A stretch of DNA of 64,000 nucleotides from Bacillus subtilis (GCA_021733665.1 JAHREI010000004.1:1-64000); one strand, 5' to 3'; counted from the first letter of the stretch, positions 35,673-45,436 are shown. Program-made: numbers and translations. The notes: generated by a model from the letters alone, not told the origin.

Positions 35673-36956
35673 ATGTTGAATAATCCACGTTCCCACGGTC
35701 TTTGGGAAAAATCCGCGCCAGCTGCTCCGGTGACTTCTGCGCTTAAAGGCGATCTGACCGTTGATGTGGTTGTTGTTGGTGGTGGTTTTACCGGACTTTC
35801 AACCGCACTGAATTTGAGTGAGCGCGGCAGCAAGGTTGCCGTTCTGGAAGGTGTTGAAATCGGTTTTGGCGGTTCCGGTCGCAATGTCGGTCTGGTCAAT
35901 GCCGGTATGTGGGTTATGCCGGATGATCTGCCGGGTGTGCTTGGCCAGAAATATGGTGACCGTCTGCTGGAATCTCTCGGCAATGGTCCGAAAATGGTTT
36001 TCGAGCGTATTGAAAAGCATAATATTGCCTGTGAAGCGACCCGTACCGGCACATTGCATTGTGCTGTCGGCCAGAAGGGTCTGCGGGAATTGCAGGATCG
36101 TGCGGAACAGTGGCAGCGCCGTGGTGCGCCGGTGACGCTGCTGAGCGCTGAAGAAACCGCAAAGAAAGTTGGCACCAAAGCCTATACCGGCTCGCTGCTG
36201 GATATGCGTGCGGGTACAATTCAGCCGCTGGCCTATGTGCGTGGTCTGGCTCATGCAGCCATTGCTGCCGGAGCACAGGTTTTCACCGGATCGCCGGTGA
36301 TCGGTACAGAGCGTCAGGGTAATGACTGGGTAGTGAAAACCGCACAAGGCTCGGTGCGTGCGCAGTGGATTGTTGTGGCAACCAATGCCTATACGCAGGC
36401 ACCATGGCCGCAGATTCGTGCGGAAATTATGCATCTGCCTTACTTCAATCTCGCGACCAAACCGCTGACCAAAGAACAGCAGGCGCAGATTCTGCCGGAG
36501 CGTCAGGGCGTATGGGATACCAAGACAGTGTTGTCGTCCTATCGCTACGATCAGGCCGGTCGTCTGGTGTTTGGTAGTGTGGGCGCATTGCGCAATACCG
36601 GCACAGGTATCCATACCGCATGGGCAAAGCGTGAAATGAAGCGTCTGTTCCCGCAGCTTGGCAAAGTCGAATTCGATTATGAGTGGTATGGCCTGATCGG
36701 CATGACCAATGACAGCCTGCCAAAATTCCATCGCTTTGATAAGAATGTGATCGGTTTCAGCGGTTATAATGGTCGCGGCATCGCCACCGGTACTGTATTC
36801 GGCAATTTGCTGGCGCGTCATATCAGCGGTGAAATCAGTGAAGCTGATCTGCCATTGCCGGTGACTGAGCCGGAAACGCAGTCTTTCCTCGGCGTCCGCG
36901 AAGCCTATTATGAAACCGGCGCACAGATCGCGCATTTTACCGGCGCTCGCTTCTGA
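35673..36956 (+). CDS. amaA: FAD-dependent amine oxidase, L-pipecolate oxidase (AmaA-like)
   Basis: A 427-residue oxidoreductase of the DAO/glycine-oxidase superfamily. The N-terminal SHGLWEKSA precedes the FAD motif VVVVGGGFTGLSTALNLSERG, and VEIGFGGSGRNVGLV is characteristic of the AmaA/PuuB group. The C-terminal GFSGYNGRGIATGTVFGNLLA closes the FAD site. L-pipecolate to piperideine-6-carboxylate is the likely reaction because AmaB-like, HglS-like and LysR genes adjoin; gamma-glutamylputrescine oxidase is the main alternative on sequence alone. Confidence 0.85.
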   Translation: MLNNPRSHGLWEKSAPAAPVTSALKGDLTVDVVVVGGGFTGLSTALNLSERGSKVAVLEGVEIGFGGSGRNVGLVNAGMWVMPDDLPGVLGQKYGDRLLESLGNGPKMVFERIEKHNIACEATRTGTLHCAVGQKGLRELQDRAEQWQRRGAPVTLLSAEETAKKVGTKAYTGSLLDMRAGTIQPLAYVRGLAHAAIAAGAQVFTGSPVIGTERQGNDWVVKTAQGSVRAQWIVVATNAYTQAPWPQIRAEIMHLPYFNLATKPLTKEQQAQILPERQGVWDTKTVLSSYRYDQAGRLVFGSVGALRNTGTGIHTAWAKREMKRLFPQLGKVEFDYEWYGLIGMTNDSLPKFHRFDKNVIGFSGYNGRGIATGTVFGNLLARHISGEISEADLPLPVTEPETQSFLGVREAYYETGAQIAHFTGARF

Positions 36957-37030
36957 GCGCCTAAATCAAAGAGCGCGCGCGGTTCTAAGTGCTGAAAATT
37001 ATCTGAGCGAACAAGTTCAACAGATTTTTA

Positions 37031-37067
37031 ACAGGGCATTGTTGGTTCAATGCCCTGTTTCTTTTTG
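37031..37067 (+). terminator. terminator of the pipecolate oxidase gene
   Basis: ACAGGGCATTG/CAATGCCCTGT around a six-base loop, followed by TTCTTTTTG. Confidence 0.88.
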
Positions 37068-37180
37068 ATTTCTGTGGTGAGTTTATTCTTTGTCATATAC
37101 TTGTAGTGTTCATTTAATAAATGAGCGGCGAGTAACCGGCTCGCTCCGGTATCGGATGAATGATTTCAGGGATAAGAATC

Positions 37181-38170
37181 ATGTTGCAGAAACGCACGTC
37201 ACGTAAAACAGTTCTGGCTACTGCTCTGGCGGTCTTTATGGGCGCAACAGCGGTCAATGCTGAAACGCTCAATCTTTATACGTCGCAGCCGGAAGCTGAT
37301 GCGACCAAAACTGTTGAAGCCTTCCGCAAAGCCAATCCTGATATTGATGTGCAGGTGTTCCGTTCCGGCACCAGCGATATTCTCAGCAAGCTGGCTGCTG
37401 AATTTGCCGCCGGTGCACCACAGCCGGATGTGCTGTTGATCGCCGATGCCGTGTCGATGGAACTGCTAAAAAAAGACAATCGTCTGAAAGCCTATGAAGG
37501 TGCAAAGACTGATGGTCTGACTGAAGGTTCGTTCGACAAAGACAAAACCTATTTCGGTTCTAAGCTGATCACCACCGGTATCGCCTATAACACACAGGCG
37601 AAAAGCAAGCCTGAAAGCTGGGCTGATCTCGGCAAAGAAGAATATAAAGGCCAGATCGTGATGCCGAGCCCGCTTTATTCCGGCGCGGCTGCTTATCTGC
37701 TTTCCGGTTTTGCGCTGAATTCAGAACTCGGCTGGGATTATTTCGAAAAGCTGAAAGCCAATGAGCTGATCAGCGTGCGCGGTAATGGTGCGGTTCTGAA
37801 ATCCGTTGCCAGTGGTGAAAAGCCTTACGGTATCCTCGTGGATTTCATGGCGCTGAATGCCAAAGCCAAAGGCTCACCGGTTGAGTTCGTGTTCCCTAAG
37901 GAAGGCGTGCCTGCGGTAACTGAACCTGTTGCAATTATGGCGACTGCCAAGAATGTTGCTGGCGCAGAGAAATTCGTTGATTTCATCCTCTCGGATGATG
38001 GTCAGAAACTGGCGCTGGAGCAGGGCTATCTGCCGGCCAAAGAATCTGTTGGTCGCCCGAGCTGGTTGCCGGAAGGTACAAAAATCAACATCATGTCGAT
38101 TGATACGCTCAAAGTTCTGGGTGTGACAGAAGCTGATAAGAAGCGTTTTTCTGAGCTGTTCGGCGGTTAA
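37181..38170 (+). CDS. ABC-importer substrate-binding protein, AfuA/FbpA-like fold
   Basis: A 329-residue periplasmic binding protein with a signal peptide (about residues 1-27, ending AVNA). The mature start ETLNLYTSQPEADATKTVEAF and the hinge SPLYSGAAAYLLSGFAL are typical of the family containing ferric-ion (FbpA), sugar-phosphate (AfuA) and 2-aminoethylphosphonate binders. The adjacent tyrosine pair and histidine that bind iron in FbpA are not evident, which argues against free iron as ligand. AGGGAT seven bases before the ATG decides the start. It heads an operon with permease, ATPase, MBL-fold hydrolase and SurE. Confidence 0.88.
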   Translation: MLQKRTSRKTVLATALAVFMGATAVNAETLNLYTSQPEADATKTVEAFRKANPDIDVQVFRSGTSDILSKLAAEFAAGAPQPDVLLIADAVSMELLKKDNRLKAYEGAKTDGLTEGSFDKDKTYFGSKLITTGIAYNTQAKSKPESWADLGKEEYKGQIVMPSPLYSGAAAYLLSGFALNSELGWDYFEKLKANELISVRGNGAVLKSVASGEKPYGILVDFMALNAKAKGSPVEFVFPKEGVPAVTEPVAIMATAKNVAGAEKFVDFILSDDGQKLALEQGYLPAKESVGRPSWLPEGTKINIMSIDTLKVLGVTEADKKRFSELFGG

Positions 38171-38181
38171 GGCATTCTTTG

Positions 38182-39882
38182 ATGTCAGATAAAATATTTG
38201 GTCAGAGCCGGGATACGGCTCTGATCTTCCTTGTGGCGGCAGTGGTGTTTACACTGTCTTTGTGGCCGATGCTGCGACTGGCGAGCGAGATCATCGCGCC
38301 GAATGGTCAGCTCTCTGACAGTGCATTGCGCTCGGCGCTTTCTTCAACTTCCACATGGGTTGCCACACGTAATTCTTTAATCACCGGTTTTGGCGGTACA
38401 CTTGCTGCTGTACTTCTGGGCAGTGCTGTGGCGCTGTTGGTAAGCCTGACCAATATTCGCGGACGCGGCGTGTTCGTGCTGATGTTTGTGGTGCCGTTGC
38501 TGATTGCGCCGCAGGTGACTGCACTGGCATGGTTGCAACTCTTTGGCCCTGCGAGCCCTTTTCTTAAAATGATCGGCATGGCGCCCGAGCTTGGCAGCCG
38601 TAATCCGCTCTATTCGACTACCGGCATTATCGCACTGCTCGGCATTCAGTATGCGCCGCTGGTATTCCTGATTGTCCGCGCTGGTTTGCGTAAATTGCCG
38701 CGTGAGTTGGTTGAAGCCGCGTTAAGTAGTGGTGCCAGCAAATGGCAGGTGACGCGGACAATCATTGTGCCGCTGATGACACCATCGGTGATTGGTGCCT
38801 CTGCACTAGCTTTCGTGTCCTGTGTGGGTAATTTCGGTATTCCTGCATTCTTGGGTATTCCGGCCAATGTGCTGGTGCTGCCGACTTTGATTTATCAGAA
38901 ACTCGCTGGTGGTGGCCCGTCTGTATTGTCGGAAGTCGCTGTGCTTTCACTGCTGATTGGTGTGATCGCAATGGCGGGTATTCTCTGTCAGGATTATATG
39001 GCACGCCGCCGCGATTACCGTATTGCCTCAACCTCGCTACCTGCCGCGCCTTTTGAACTTGGCTCATGGCGCCTGACTGTTGAGATCGCCTGCTGGCTGC
39101 TGATTGCGGTGGTGCTGGTACTGCCGATGTTCGGCCTGTTGCTGACCGCATTGGTGCCTGCTTTCGGTATTCCGCTGAGCTGGCAGACCGCAACACTGGA
39201 TAATCTGAAATTCGTATTGTTTGACCATGCAGGGGCTCGCCGTGCGTTGGTCAATTCATTCACCCTGTCGCTGGCCGCTGCCGGTTTTGCGGTGCTTGTA
39301 GCAGTGCCACTCGGCTATCTCATCACATGGCGTTCGCGCTGGTGGACACGCTTGCTCAATCTCGCCGCCGAATTACCCTATGCTCTGCCGGGTGTGGTAT
39401 TGTCGATTGCGGCATTGCTGATGTTCCTCAAGCCTTTGCCGGTTGTCGGGTTGCATCTCTATAATACGATCTGGATCATTCTCTACGCCTATCTGGCACG
39501 GTTTCTTGTGCTGGCCTTGCGCCCGACCATTACCGGTCTGCATCAGATTGACCGTGCTCTGGAAGAGGCGGCACAGGTGGCAGGCGCAGGACTGACGACA
39601 CGCCTGCGCACCATTGTGTTTCCGCTGGTGGCACCGGCAACATTGGCCGGTGGTGTGCTGATTTTCATGACCGCTTTTTCGGAGCTGACAGTTTCTGCAC
39701 TATTATGGTCATCAGGGTCGGAAACGCTGGGCGTGGTGATTTTCTCTTTTGAGCAGGGTGGCGATTCACCCTATGCGGCGGCAGTTTCCATACTGGTCGT
39801 GCTGATTACATTTTTACTGATGCTGGTGACCAATATGTTCGCCAGATATCTGCCTGACGGAGTTCTGCCATGGCGGGATTGA
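38182..39882 (+). CDS. ABC-importer permease, two fused transmembrane domains
   Basis: A 566-residue permease with about twelve helices in two halves, like FbpB/AfuB. Each half ends in an EAA-type loop for contact with the ATPase: ELVEAALSSGASKWQVTRTIIVPLMTP (about residue 175) and RALEEAAQVAGAGLTTRLRTIVFPLVAP (about residue 455). The start is the ATG eleven bases after the binding-protein stop. The end overlaps the ATPase gene by 13 bases. Confidence 0.92.
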   Translation: MSDKIFGQSRDTALIFLVAAVVFTLSLWPMLRLASEIIAPNGQLSDSALRSALSSTSTWVATRNSLITGFGGTLAAVLLGSAVALLVSLTNIRGRGVFVLMFVVPLLIAPQVTALAWLQLFGPASPFLKMIGMAPELGSRNPLYSTTGIIALLGIQYAPLVFLIVRAGLRKLPRELVEAALSSGASKWQVTRTIIVPLMTPSVIGASALAFVSCVGNFGIPAFLGIPANVLVLPTLIYQKLAGGGPSVLSEVAVLSLLIGVIAMAGILCQDYMARRRDYRIASTSLPAAPFELGSWRLTVEIACWLLIAVVLVLPMFGLLLTALVPAFGIPLSWQTATLDNLKFVLFDHAGARRALVNSFTLSLAAAGFAVLVAVPLGYLITWRSRWWTRLLNLAAELPYALPGVVLSIAALLMFLKPLPVVGLHLYNTIWIILYAYLARFLVLALRPTITGLHQIDRALEEAAQVAGAGLTTRLRTIVFPLVAPATLAGGVLIFMTAFSELTVSALLWSSGSETLGVVIFSFEQGGDSPYAAAVSILVVLITFLLMLVTNMFARYLPDGVLPWRD

Positions 39883-40943
39883 CTATCTCTCAGCTTTCCA
39901 AAAGCTTTAATGACACAAAAGTTTTGACCGATGTGTCACTGGATATCGCTAATGGTGAATTCATTGCGGTGCTGGGGCCTTCCGGTTGCGGAAAGACGAC
40001 ATTGCTGCGTATGATTGCCGGATTTGAACAAGCAAATGATGGCGTGATCTATGTCGGTGATAATCTCGTGACCGGCAAAGGGCAGTTCGTGCCGCCGGAA
40101 AAACGCCGTGTCGGTATTGTGTTTCAGAACTATGCTCTCTGGCCGCATATGACTGTTTCGGAAAATGTCGGCTATAGCTTGAAAATCGCTAAGGTAGAAA
40201 AAGCCGAGCGTGAACGCCGAGTGCAAGAAGCGCTGAAGCTGGTTGATCTGCAGGGCTATGGGGATCGTCGTCCGGCCAATCTGTCCGGTGGGCAGCGTCA
40301 GCGCGTGGCACTGGCACGTTGTTTGGTGGCTGCGCCGTCGCTGGTGCTGTTTGACGAGCCGCTGGCCAATCTGGATGTGCATCTGCGCGCATCGATGGAA
40401 GATGAGTTTGCCCGCTTCCATAAGCGTACCGGCACAACGATTGTCTATATTACCCATGATCAGGCCGAAGCGATGGCACTGGCCGATCGTATTGCGGTGA
40501 TGGACAAAGGCAGGTTGATGCAGTTTGCTTCACCGAAAACGCTCTATAATGAACCGGCCAATGCGATGGTCGCGTCCTTCATCACGCAGGGCATGGTGTT
40601 GCCTGCGGAGATTTTGAGCGTCAATGGCAGCGGTGCCTGTGAAGCCATGGTGCTGGGGCAGCAAGTACGTTTGCGTTGTCGTGCCAATGAAGTGGTGCGC
40701 AAAGACGCACAGATTTGTATCCGTGAAGATGATCTGGAACTGGTGAAACAGGACGGATTTGCCGTGCGGGTGACACGCTCGGTCTATCAGGGTGGGGCAT
40801 CACGGATTGAAGCTGTTGCTGAACAGGCACCTGAGCTGAACCTGCATTTCAATCTGCCAGACCCTCTGCATCTCAAAGCAGATGATGTGGCGCAATTACG
40901 TATCCGGTCAGGCTGGGTAATACCGGAAGCAGGTGCAGTATGA
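39870..40943 (+). CDS. ABC-importer ATPase
   Basis: A 357-residue ATPase of the MalK/PotA/FbpC class. Walker A is GPSGCGKTT (about 33-41), the signature LSGGQRQRVALARC, Walker B VLFDEPLANLD and the switch histidine in VYITHDQ. A TOBE-like regulatory domain fills the C-terminal 110 residues. The gene overlaps both neighbours (13 bases upstream, 4 bases downstream), so the transporter and the MBL-fold hydrolase are translationally coupled. Confidence 0.93.
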   Translation: MAGLTISQLSKSFNDTKVLTDVSLDIANGEFIAVLGPSGCGKTTLLRMIAGFEQANDGVIYVGDNLVTGKGQFVPPEKRRVGIVFQNYALWPHMTVSENVGYSLKIAKVEKAERERRVQEALKLVDLQGYGDRRPANLSGGQRQRVALARCLVAAPSLVLFDEPLANLDVHLRASMEDEFARFHKRTGTTIVYITHDQAEAMALADRIAVMDKGRLMQFASPKTLYNEPANAMVASFITQGMVLPAEILSVNGSGACEAMVLGQQVRLRCRANEVVRKDAQICIREDDLELVKQDGFAVRVTRSVYQGGASRIEAVAEQAPELNLHFNLPDPLHLKADDVAQLRIRSGWVIPEAGAV

Positions 40944-42121
40944 AGATTAATCTCTATGGCGGTTTCGGTGAAAAGGGACGTTTAGGCGTTGGTATCAGCA
41001 CAGCTGAGACCAGACTGCTGTTTGATATCGGCATTAAAGTCGGTGCCACAGGGCGCGATTATTATCCGTTGATTGAGGCCGATGCAATTGCGGCTCTTGA
41101 TGCTGTGCTGATTTCCCATGCCCATGAGGATCATGTCGGCGGGTTGTTGTGGTTGCTGGAGCAGGGTTTTCAGGGACGTATCCTGATGACTGTCGAGACT
41201 TTGGCGGAAACAGCTCAAACCTTGAAGAATTATGCCGAGCGACGACATCTGGAGAATATTGCACTTCCGCAGGAACGCATTGAACTGTTCAAAGCAGGCG
41301 ATGTGCTGACCATCGGTGATACAGAGATCACGACGGGTCGTTCCGGCCATGTGGCCGGTGGCGTGTGGTTCTGTGTTGAGGCCGAAGGGCACAAGGTGCT
41401 CTATAGTGGGGATGTGGTGCCGGATAGTCCTGTGCTGGAAATGGATGCATTTCCGCACTGTGATCTATTGTTGCTGGATGCCTCTTATGGTGCTGATGCA
41501 GTTTCGGGGGGCACACGGGCACAGCAAGTCAGAGAGTGGATTTTGCAGAACCGTGACGGTTGTCTGTTGCCGACACCACTCTCCGGCCGCTCGCTGGAAC
41601 TGATGGCGTTGATGCCGGTTAATTTTGCCATTCATGCGGATATGCGTGCTGCACTGGCTGAGCAGATCGCGGCAACTGGTGCCTTACGGGATGGTGCGGC
41701 CGGACGGTTGAAACAACTACTGCATAATGCACAGGACTGGCGTGAAGATCAGGCGCTGCCGCGCTGTCCGTTGTTGACATTCGATGCAATGGGACAAGCA
41801 GGGCCTTCTGCCTATGCGATGAATCGTGCGCTGCGCACCGGCTGGCCAGTCTTGCTGACCGGTCATGTGCCGGAGGATACACCGGCCTTTGATATGTTGC
41901 GGGATGAACTGGCGGACTGGATCAGATTGCCGACCCACCCGACTTTGAGCGGTATGGTCGCGCTTTGGGAGCAGGCGGGTAAGCCTGACATGCTCGGCCA
42001 TTCCTGTTCTGCTGCACTGCTTCGCGAACTGGCAGAGCATATCCCAGTTGTGCGTCAGGATGTGAAGATCGGTGATGTGATAGAGCGCATTCCGAAAAGT
42101 GTGAAGCGGTTTTCGGATTAA
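40940..42121 (+). CDS. metallo-beta-lactamase-fold hydrolase coupled to the ABC importer
   Basis: A 393-residue MBL-fold protein. LISHAHEDHVGGL is the HxHxDH metal motif, GRSGHVAGGVWFCVE supplies the next histidine, and VLYSGDVVP the bridging aspartate. Length and the C-terminal region (LLTGHVPEDTPAFDMLRD, LPTHPTLSG) recall the RNase J/Cft2 branch with a beta-CASP-like insertion rather than small lactonases. There is no signal peptide, so it acts in the cytoplasm, presumably on what the transporter imports. A phosphodiesterase role is plausible but not proven. Confidence 0.8.
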   Translation: MKINLYGGFGEKGRLGVGISTAETRLLFDIGIKVGATGRDYYPLIEADAIAALDAVLISHAHEDHVGGLLWLLEQGFQGRILMTVETLAETAQTLKNYAERRHLENIALPQERIELFKAGDVLTIGDTEITTGRSGHVAGGVWFCVEAEGHKVLYSGDVVPDSPVLEMDAFPHCDLLLLDASYGADAVSGGTRAQQVREWILQNRDGCLLPTPLSGRSLELMALMPVNFAIHADMRAALAEQIAATGALRDGAAGRLKQLLHNAQDWREDQALPRCPLLTFDAMGQAGPSAYAMNRALRTGWPVLLTGHVPEDTPAFDMLRDELADWIRLPTHPTLSGMVALWEQAGKPDMLGHSCSAALLRELAEHIPVVRQDVKIGDVIERIPKSVKRFSD

Positions 42122-42144
42122 AATGCGCGTAAATTTAAAAAAAC

Positions 42145-42184
42145 AAAGCATTTCTAACAATGCAAATTCAACTGGAAATGCTTT
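42145..42184. repeat. inverted repeat before surE
   Basis: AAAGCATTTC at 42145-42154 and GAAATGCTTT at 42175-42184 form a 10-bp stem with a 20-base loop. The arm equals the start of repeat R1-B, so this may be a shortened R1-type element. It sits in the only real gap (81 bases) of the operon and may adjust surE expression. Confidence 0.6.
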
Positions 42185-42202
42185 GGAACTGGGAGAAGCC
42201 TG

Positions 42203-42946
42203 ATGCGTATTTTGCTTTGCAATGATGACGGTATTGATGCCGAAGGTCTGGCTTTTCTGGAACGTGCTGCACGGGCTTTGAGTGATGATGTGTGGGTGAT
42301 GGCACCGGATGGTAAGCGTACAGCGGCTGGCGCATCCATCACCATCGGCAAACCACTAACTATGGTGAAACGTGGTGAGCAGCGCTATTCATGTTCCGGC
42401 ACGCCTGCGGATTGTGTTGTGTCTGCGATGAGCTGGTTGTTCAAAGATCAGGCCAAGCCTGATCTGGTGCTGGCAGGGATTAATGACGGGCGCAATGTCG
42501 CAGAAGATCTGGCCTATTCCGGTACACTCGGTATTGCTCGCGAGGCAACATTCTGGGGCATTCCGGCCATTGGTTTCTCACAGGTCAAACAGCCGCGCCG
42601 TGGCGAAGACGCTCTTGCCGCGCTGGTGCAATTATTGCGCAACCTGTTAGAGCAGCGTGCTGACTGGCAGCGTGAAGGGCACTGGCTGAGCATTAATCTG
42701 CCGCATAGTCTGCCAGCGCCAGTTGCCCAACCACGGATCGGTCGGGACAAGATTGCATCTGTCTCTGAGGTGGTCAGCACAGATGGCGATCAGACAGTGC
42801 TGATGGTGCCGCGCGGACGTCCGCATTCATCTTCTGAAGGCGATGATAATGACCTGATTGATCGCGGTTTCATCTGCATCAACAGTCTTAACTGGTTTGG
42901 TGAGACAGAGCTAAATGAGAGTTTTATCAAATTCTTAGACAGATAA
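42203..42946 (+). CDS. surE: 5'/3'-nucleotidase SurE
   Basis: A 247-residue metal-dependent phosphatase acting on nucleoside monophosphates and some phosphate esters. NDDGIDAEG at the N-terminus gives the metal aspartates D8 and D9, GASITIGKPL the conserved serine loop, SGTPADCV the family signature and GINDGRNVAEDLAYSGT the metal asparagine. In many bacteria surE is next to pcm and nlpD; here it follows an ABC importer and an MBL-fold hydrolase, so it is probably a second, specialised copy. GGGAGAAG before the ATG supports the start. Confidence 0.93.
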   Translation: MRILLCNDDGIDAEGLAFLERAARALSDDVWVMAPDGKRTAAGASITIGKPLTMVKRGEQRYSCSGTPADCVVSAMSWLFKDQAKPDLVLAGINDGRNVAEDLAYSGTLGIAREATFWGIPAIGFSQVKQPRRGEDALAALVQLLRNLLEQRADWQREGHWLSINLPHSLPAPVAQPRIGRDKIASVSEVVSTDGDQTVLMVPRGRPHSSSEGDDNDLIDRGFICINSLNWFGETELNESFIKFLDR

Positions 42947-42969
42947 AATCTTCTTTTGATTCAGATATG

Positions 42970-42999
42970 AAAAAGGCCGCTCAACAGAGCGGCCTTTTT
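42970..42999. terminator. bidirectional terminator between surE and tex
   Basis: AAAAAGGCCGCTC/GAGCGGCCTTTTT perfect stem with a four-base loop. Confidence 0.93.
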
Positions 43000-43001
43000 G
43001 C

Positions 43002-45311
43002 TTACTTGCGTTTCATGGCTTCAAGCAGCGCTGCGCCAAAGCCGCCCTGAGCCTCCGTGGGCTTTTCCTGCGGCTTGGCTGTGAAATGTTTCTGTGCCGG
43101 ACGCTGTCCGCGCTCACCCATAGTCTTGGGGGCAGCTTCACCGCCGCCGTCTTTGCGCATGGTCAGGCCGATACGTTTACGCGGCACATCAACTTCCGTC
43201 ACACGTACTTTGACCACGTCACCGGCTTTCACCACTTCATGCGGATCCTTGACGAATTTATCGGCAAGCTGGGACACATGCACCAGACCATCCTGATGCA
43301 CGCCGATATCCACAAAGGCACCAAAGGCGGCAACATTGGTCACGGTGCCTTCCAGCAACATACCGGGTTTGAGATCTTTAATATCGTCGATACCATCGGC
43401 AAAGGTGGCAGTTTTGAATTCCGGACGCGGATCACGACCCGGTTTTTCCAGTTCGGACAGAATGTCTTTGACTGTTGGTAGACCAAAACGCTCATCGACA
43501 AAGAGCTTCGGATCAAGCGCACGCAACGCACTGGCGTCACCCATCAGCGAGCGCACATCACGGCCGCAGGCGGCAACGATTTTAGCAGCCACGCCATAGG
43601 CTTCAGGGTGCACGGATGAGGCATCAAGCGGTTCGGTACCGTTTGGAATACGCAAGAAACCTGCTGCCTGTTCAAAGGTACGATTGCCGAGACGAGCGAC
43701 TTTGAGCAGGTCTTTACGTTTTTTGAACGGGCCGTTTTCGTTGCGATGTGCAATAATGGCTTCGGCAAGCGATGTGCCCAGGCCGGAAACACGGGCGAGC
43801 AGTGAAGCGGAAGCCGTATTGAGATCAACACCAACCGCGTTCACCGCATCTTCCACAACCGCATTCAGCATATGGGCAAGACGTGCCTGATCCACATCGT
43901 GCTGATACTGGCCAACGCCGATAGATTTCGGCTCAATCTTTACCAGTTCTGCCAGCGGGTCTTGCAGTCGGCGGGCGATGGAAACCGCACCACGCAGCGA
44001 CACATCAAGCTGCGGAAATTCTGCTGCCGCTGTTTCCGAGGCTGAGTAAACCGATGCACCGGCTTCCGATACAATCACTTTAAGCGGTTTCGGAGCAGGC
44101 ATGTCGCCAAGCAGATCAGCAACCATGCGTTCGGTCTCACGGCTTGCAGTGCCGTTGCCGATAGCGATCAGTTCAACTTTATGCTTGCGGATCAGCGAGG
44201 CGATTTCAGCCTGTGCACCGCGCAGATCATTGCGTGGCTGGAATGGATAAACCGTTGCAGTGTCCAGCAGCTTGCCGGTGCCGTCAACAATCGCCACTTT
44301 CACGCCGGTACGGATGCCGGGATCAAGACCCATGGTCGCGCGGGAACCGGCAGGGGCGGCCAGCAGCAGGTCTTTCAGATTACGGGCGAAAACATTGATC
44401 GCTTCTTCTTCCGCACGCTCACGCAGATCACGCATCAGATCGAGGGAGAGGGACAGCGAGAGTTTAACGCGCCATGTCCAGCCGATCACTTCCATCAGCC
44501 ATTTATCACCGGCCAGCGTACCGCCGACCTGATAGCTATGGGCGATCATGCGCTCAACCGGTTTGACCGGTGATGTATCCTGCTGGTCAACAACGATATC
44601 CAGGGTCAGGAAATCTTCATTACGACCGCGCAGCATGGCAAGCGCACGGTGACCGGCAACCTTGTTCCATTGTTCGCTATGGGCAAAATAGTCTGAGAAT
44701 TTTGCACCTTCTGTCTCTTTACCGGCAACGACACGAGACTGCAGAACCGCATTGTCTTTCATGTGAGAGCGCAGGCGACCAAGCAGATCGGCATTTTCGG
44801 TAATACCTTCGGCGATAATATCGCGCGCGCCTTCAAGGGCGGCTTTTACATCGGCCACATCCGGCGTGATATAGGCGGCCGCCAATTCGGCAGGCACCGC
44901 AGCGCGGTTGTCGAGGATTGCCTGCGCCAATGCACCAAGACCACGTTCACGCGCGATTTCCGCACGGGTACGACGCTTTGGTTTATATGGCAGATAGATA
45001 TCTTCAAGTTCGGCTTTGGTGCTGACATTTGCGATTTTCAGTTCCAGCTCCGGTGTGAGTTTTTCCTGTGTGCGGATGGAGTCTAGAATAGAACTGCGGC
45101 GCGCTTCTAATTCGCGTAAATAGGTCAGACGCTCGGACAGGTTGCGCAATTGCGTGTCATCAAGACCACCGGTGACTTCTTTACGGTAACGCGCGACGAA
45201 TGGGACGGTTGAACCTTCGTCAAGCAGGCCGATTGCGGCAACTGTCTGTTCAGGTCTCGCATTGATTTCACCGGCAATGATCGCGGCAATCCGTCTGGTA
45301 ATGTCTGTCAT
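43002..45311 (-). CDS. tex: Tex-family RNA-binding transcriptional accessory protein
   Basis: A 769-residue Tex protein. N-terminal helical domain (about 1-200), YqgF/RNase H-like domain (about 320-450; [20 protein letters not shown]), helix-hairpin-helix units (about 490-560; [20 protein letters not shown]) and a C-terminal S1 RNA-binding domain (about 635-710; [20 protein letters not shown]). The tail carries a low-complexity basic stretch. Tex binds nucleic acid and affects transcription and toxin genes in other bacteria. It is a single gene here. Confidence 0.95.
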   Translation of the reverse strand: MTDITRRIAAIIAGEINARPEQTVAAIGLLDEGSTVPFVARYRKEVTGGLDDTQLRNLSERLTYLRELEARRSSILDSIRTQEKLTPELELKIANVSTKAELEDIYLPYKPKRRTRAEIARERGLGALAQAILDNRAAVPAELAAAYITPDVADVKAALEGARDIIAEGITENADLLGRLRSHMKDNAVLQSRVVAGKETEGAKFSDYFAHSEQWNKVAGHRALAMLRGRNEDFLTLDIVVDQQDTSPVKPVERMIAHSYQVGGTLAGDKWLMEVIGWTWRVKLSLSLSLDLMRDLRERAEEEAINVFARNLKDLLLAAPAGSRATMGLDPGIRTGVKVAIVDGTGKLLDTATVYPFQPRNDLRGAQAEIASLIRKHKVELIAIGNGTASRETERMVADLLGDMPAPKPLKVIVSEAGASVYSASETAAAEFPQLDVSLRGAVSIARRLQDPLAELVKIEPKSIGVGQYQHDVDQARLAHMLNAVVEDAVNAVGVDLNTASASLLARVSGLGTSLAEAIIAHRNENGPFKKRKDLLKVARLGNRTFEQAAGFLRIPNGTEPLDASSVHPEAYGVAAKIVAACGRDVRSLMGDASALRALDPKLFVDERFGLPTVKDILSELEKPGRDPRPEFKTATFADGIDDIKDLKPGMLLEGTVTNVAAFGAFVDIGVHQDGLVHVSQLADKFVKDPHEVVKAGDVVKVRVTEVDVPRKRIGLTMRKDGGGEAAPKTMGERGQRPAQKHFTAKPQEKPTEAQGGFGAALLEAMKRK

Positions 45312-45436
45312 AAGAATCTCATGCTGATAATAACCGCATGATCATAGAGCTTTGATGCGGCGCATTGAAGGCGGGAATTATCCTCTGGTCTGATTATGCC
45401 GGTGTTTAATGATTACGAAGACGGGATAAAACGGTG

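Noticed and set aside
35799-36935. Long minus-strand frame of 378 codons opposite the pipecolate oxidase gene
   Set aside because: It mirrors the codon pattern of the oxidase gene, its translation has abundant His, Cys, Thr and Gln in no recognisable domain, and it lacks a ribosome-binding site.
37181-40943. Label of ferric-iron importer FbpABC for the ABC operon
   Set aside because: The fold agrees, but the iron-binding tyrosine pair is not evident and the operon continues with hydrolase and nucleotidase genes.
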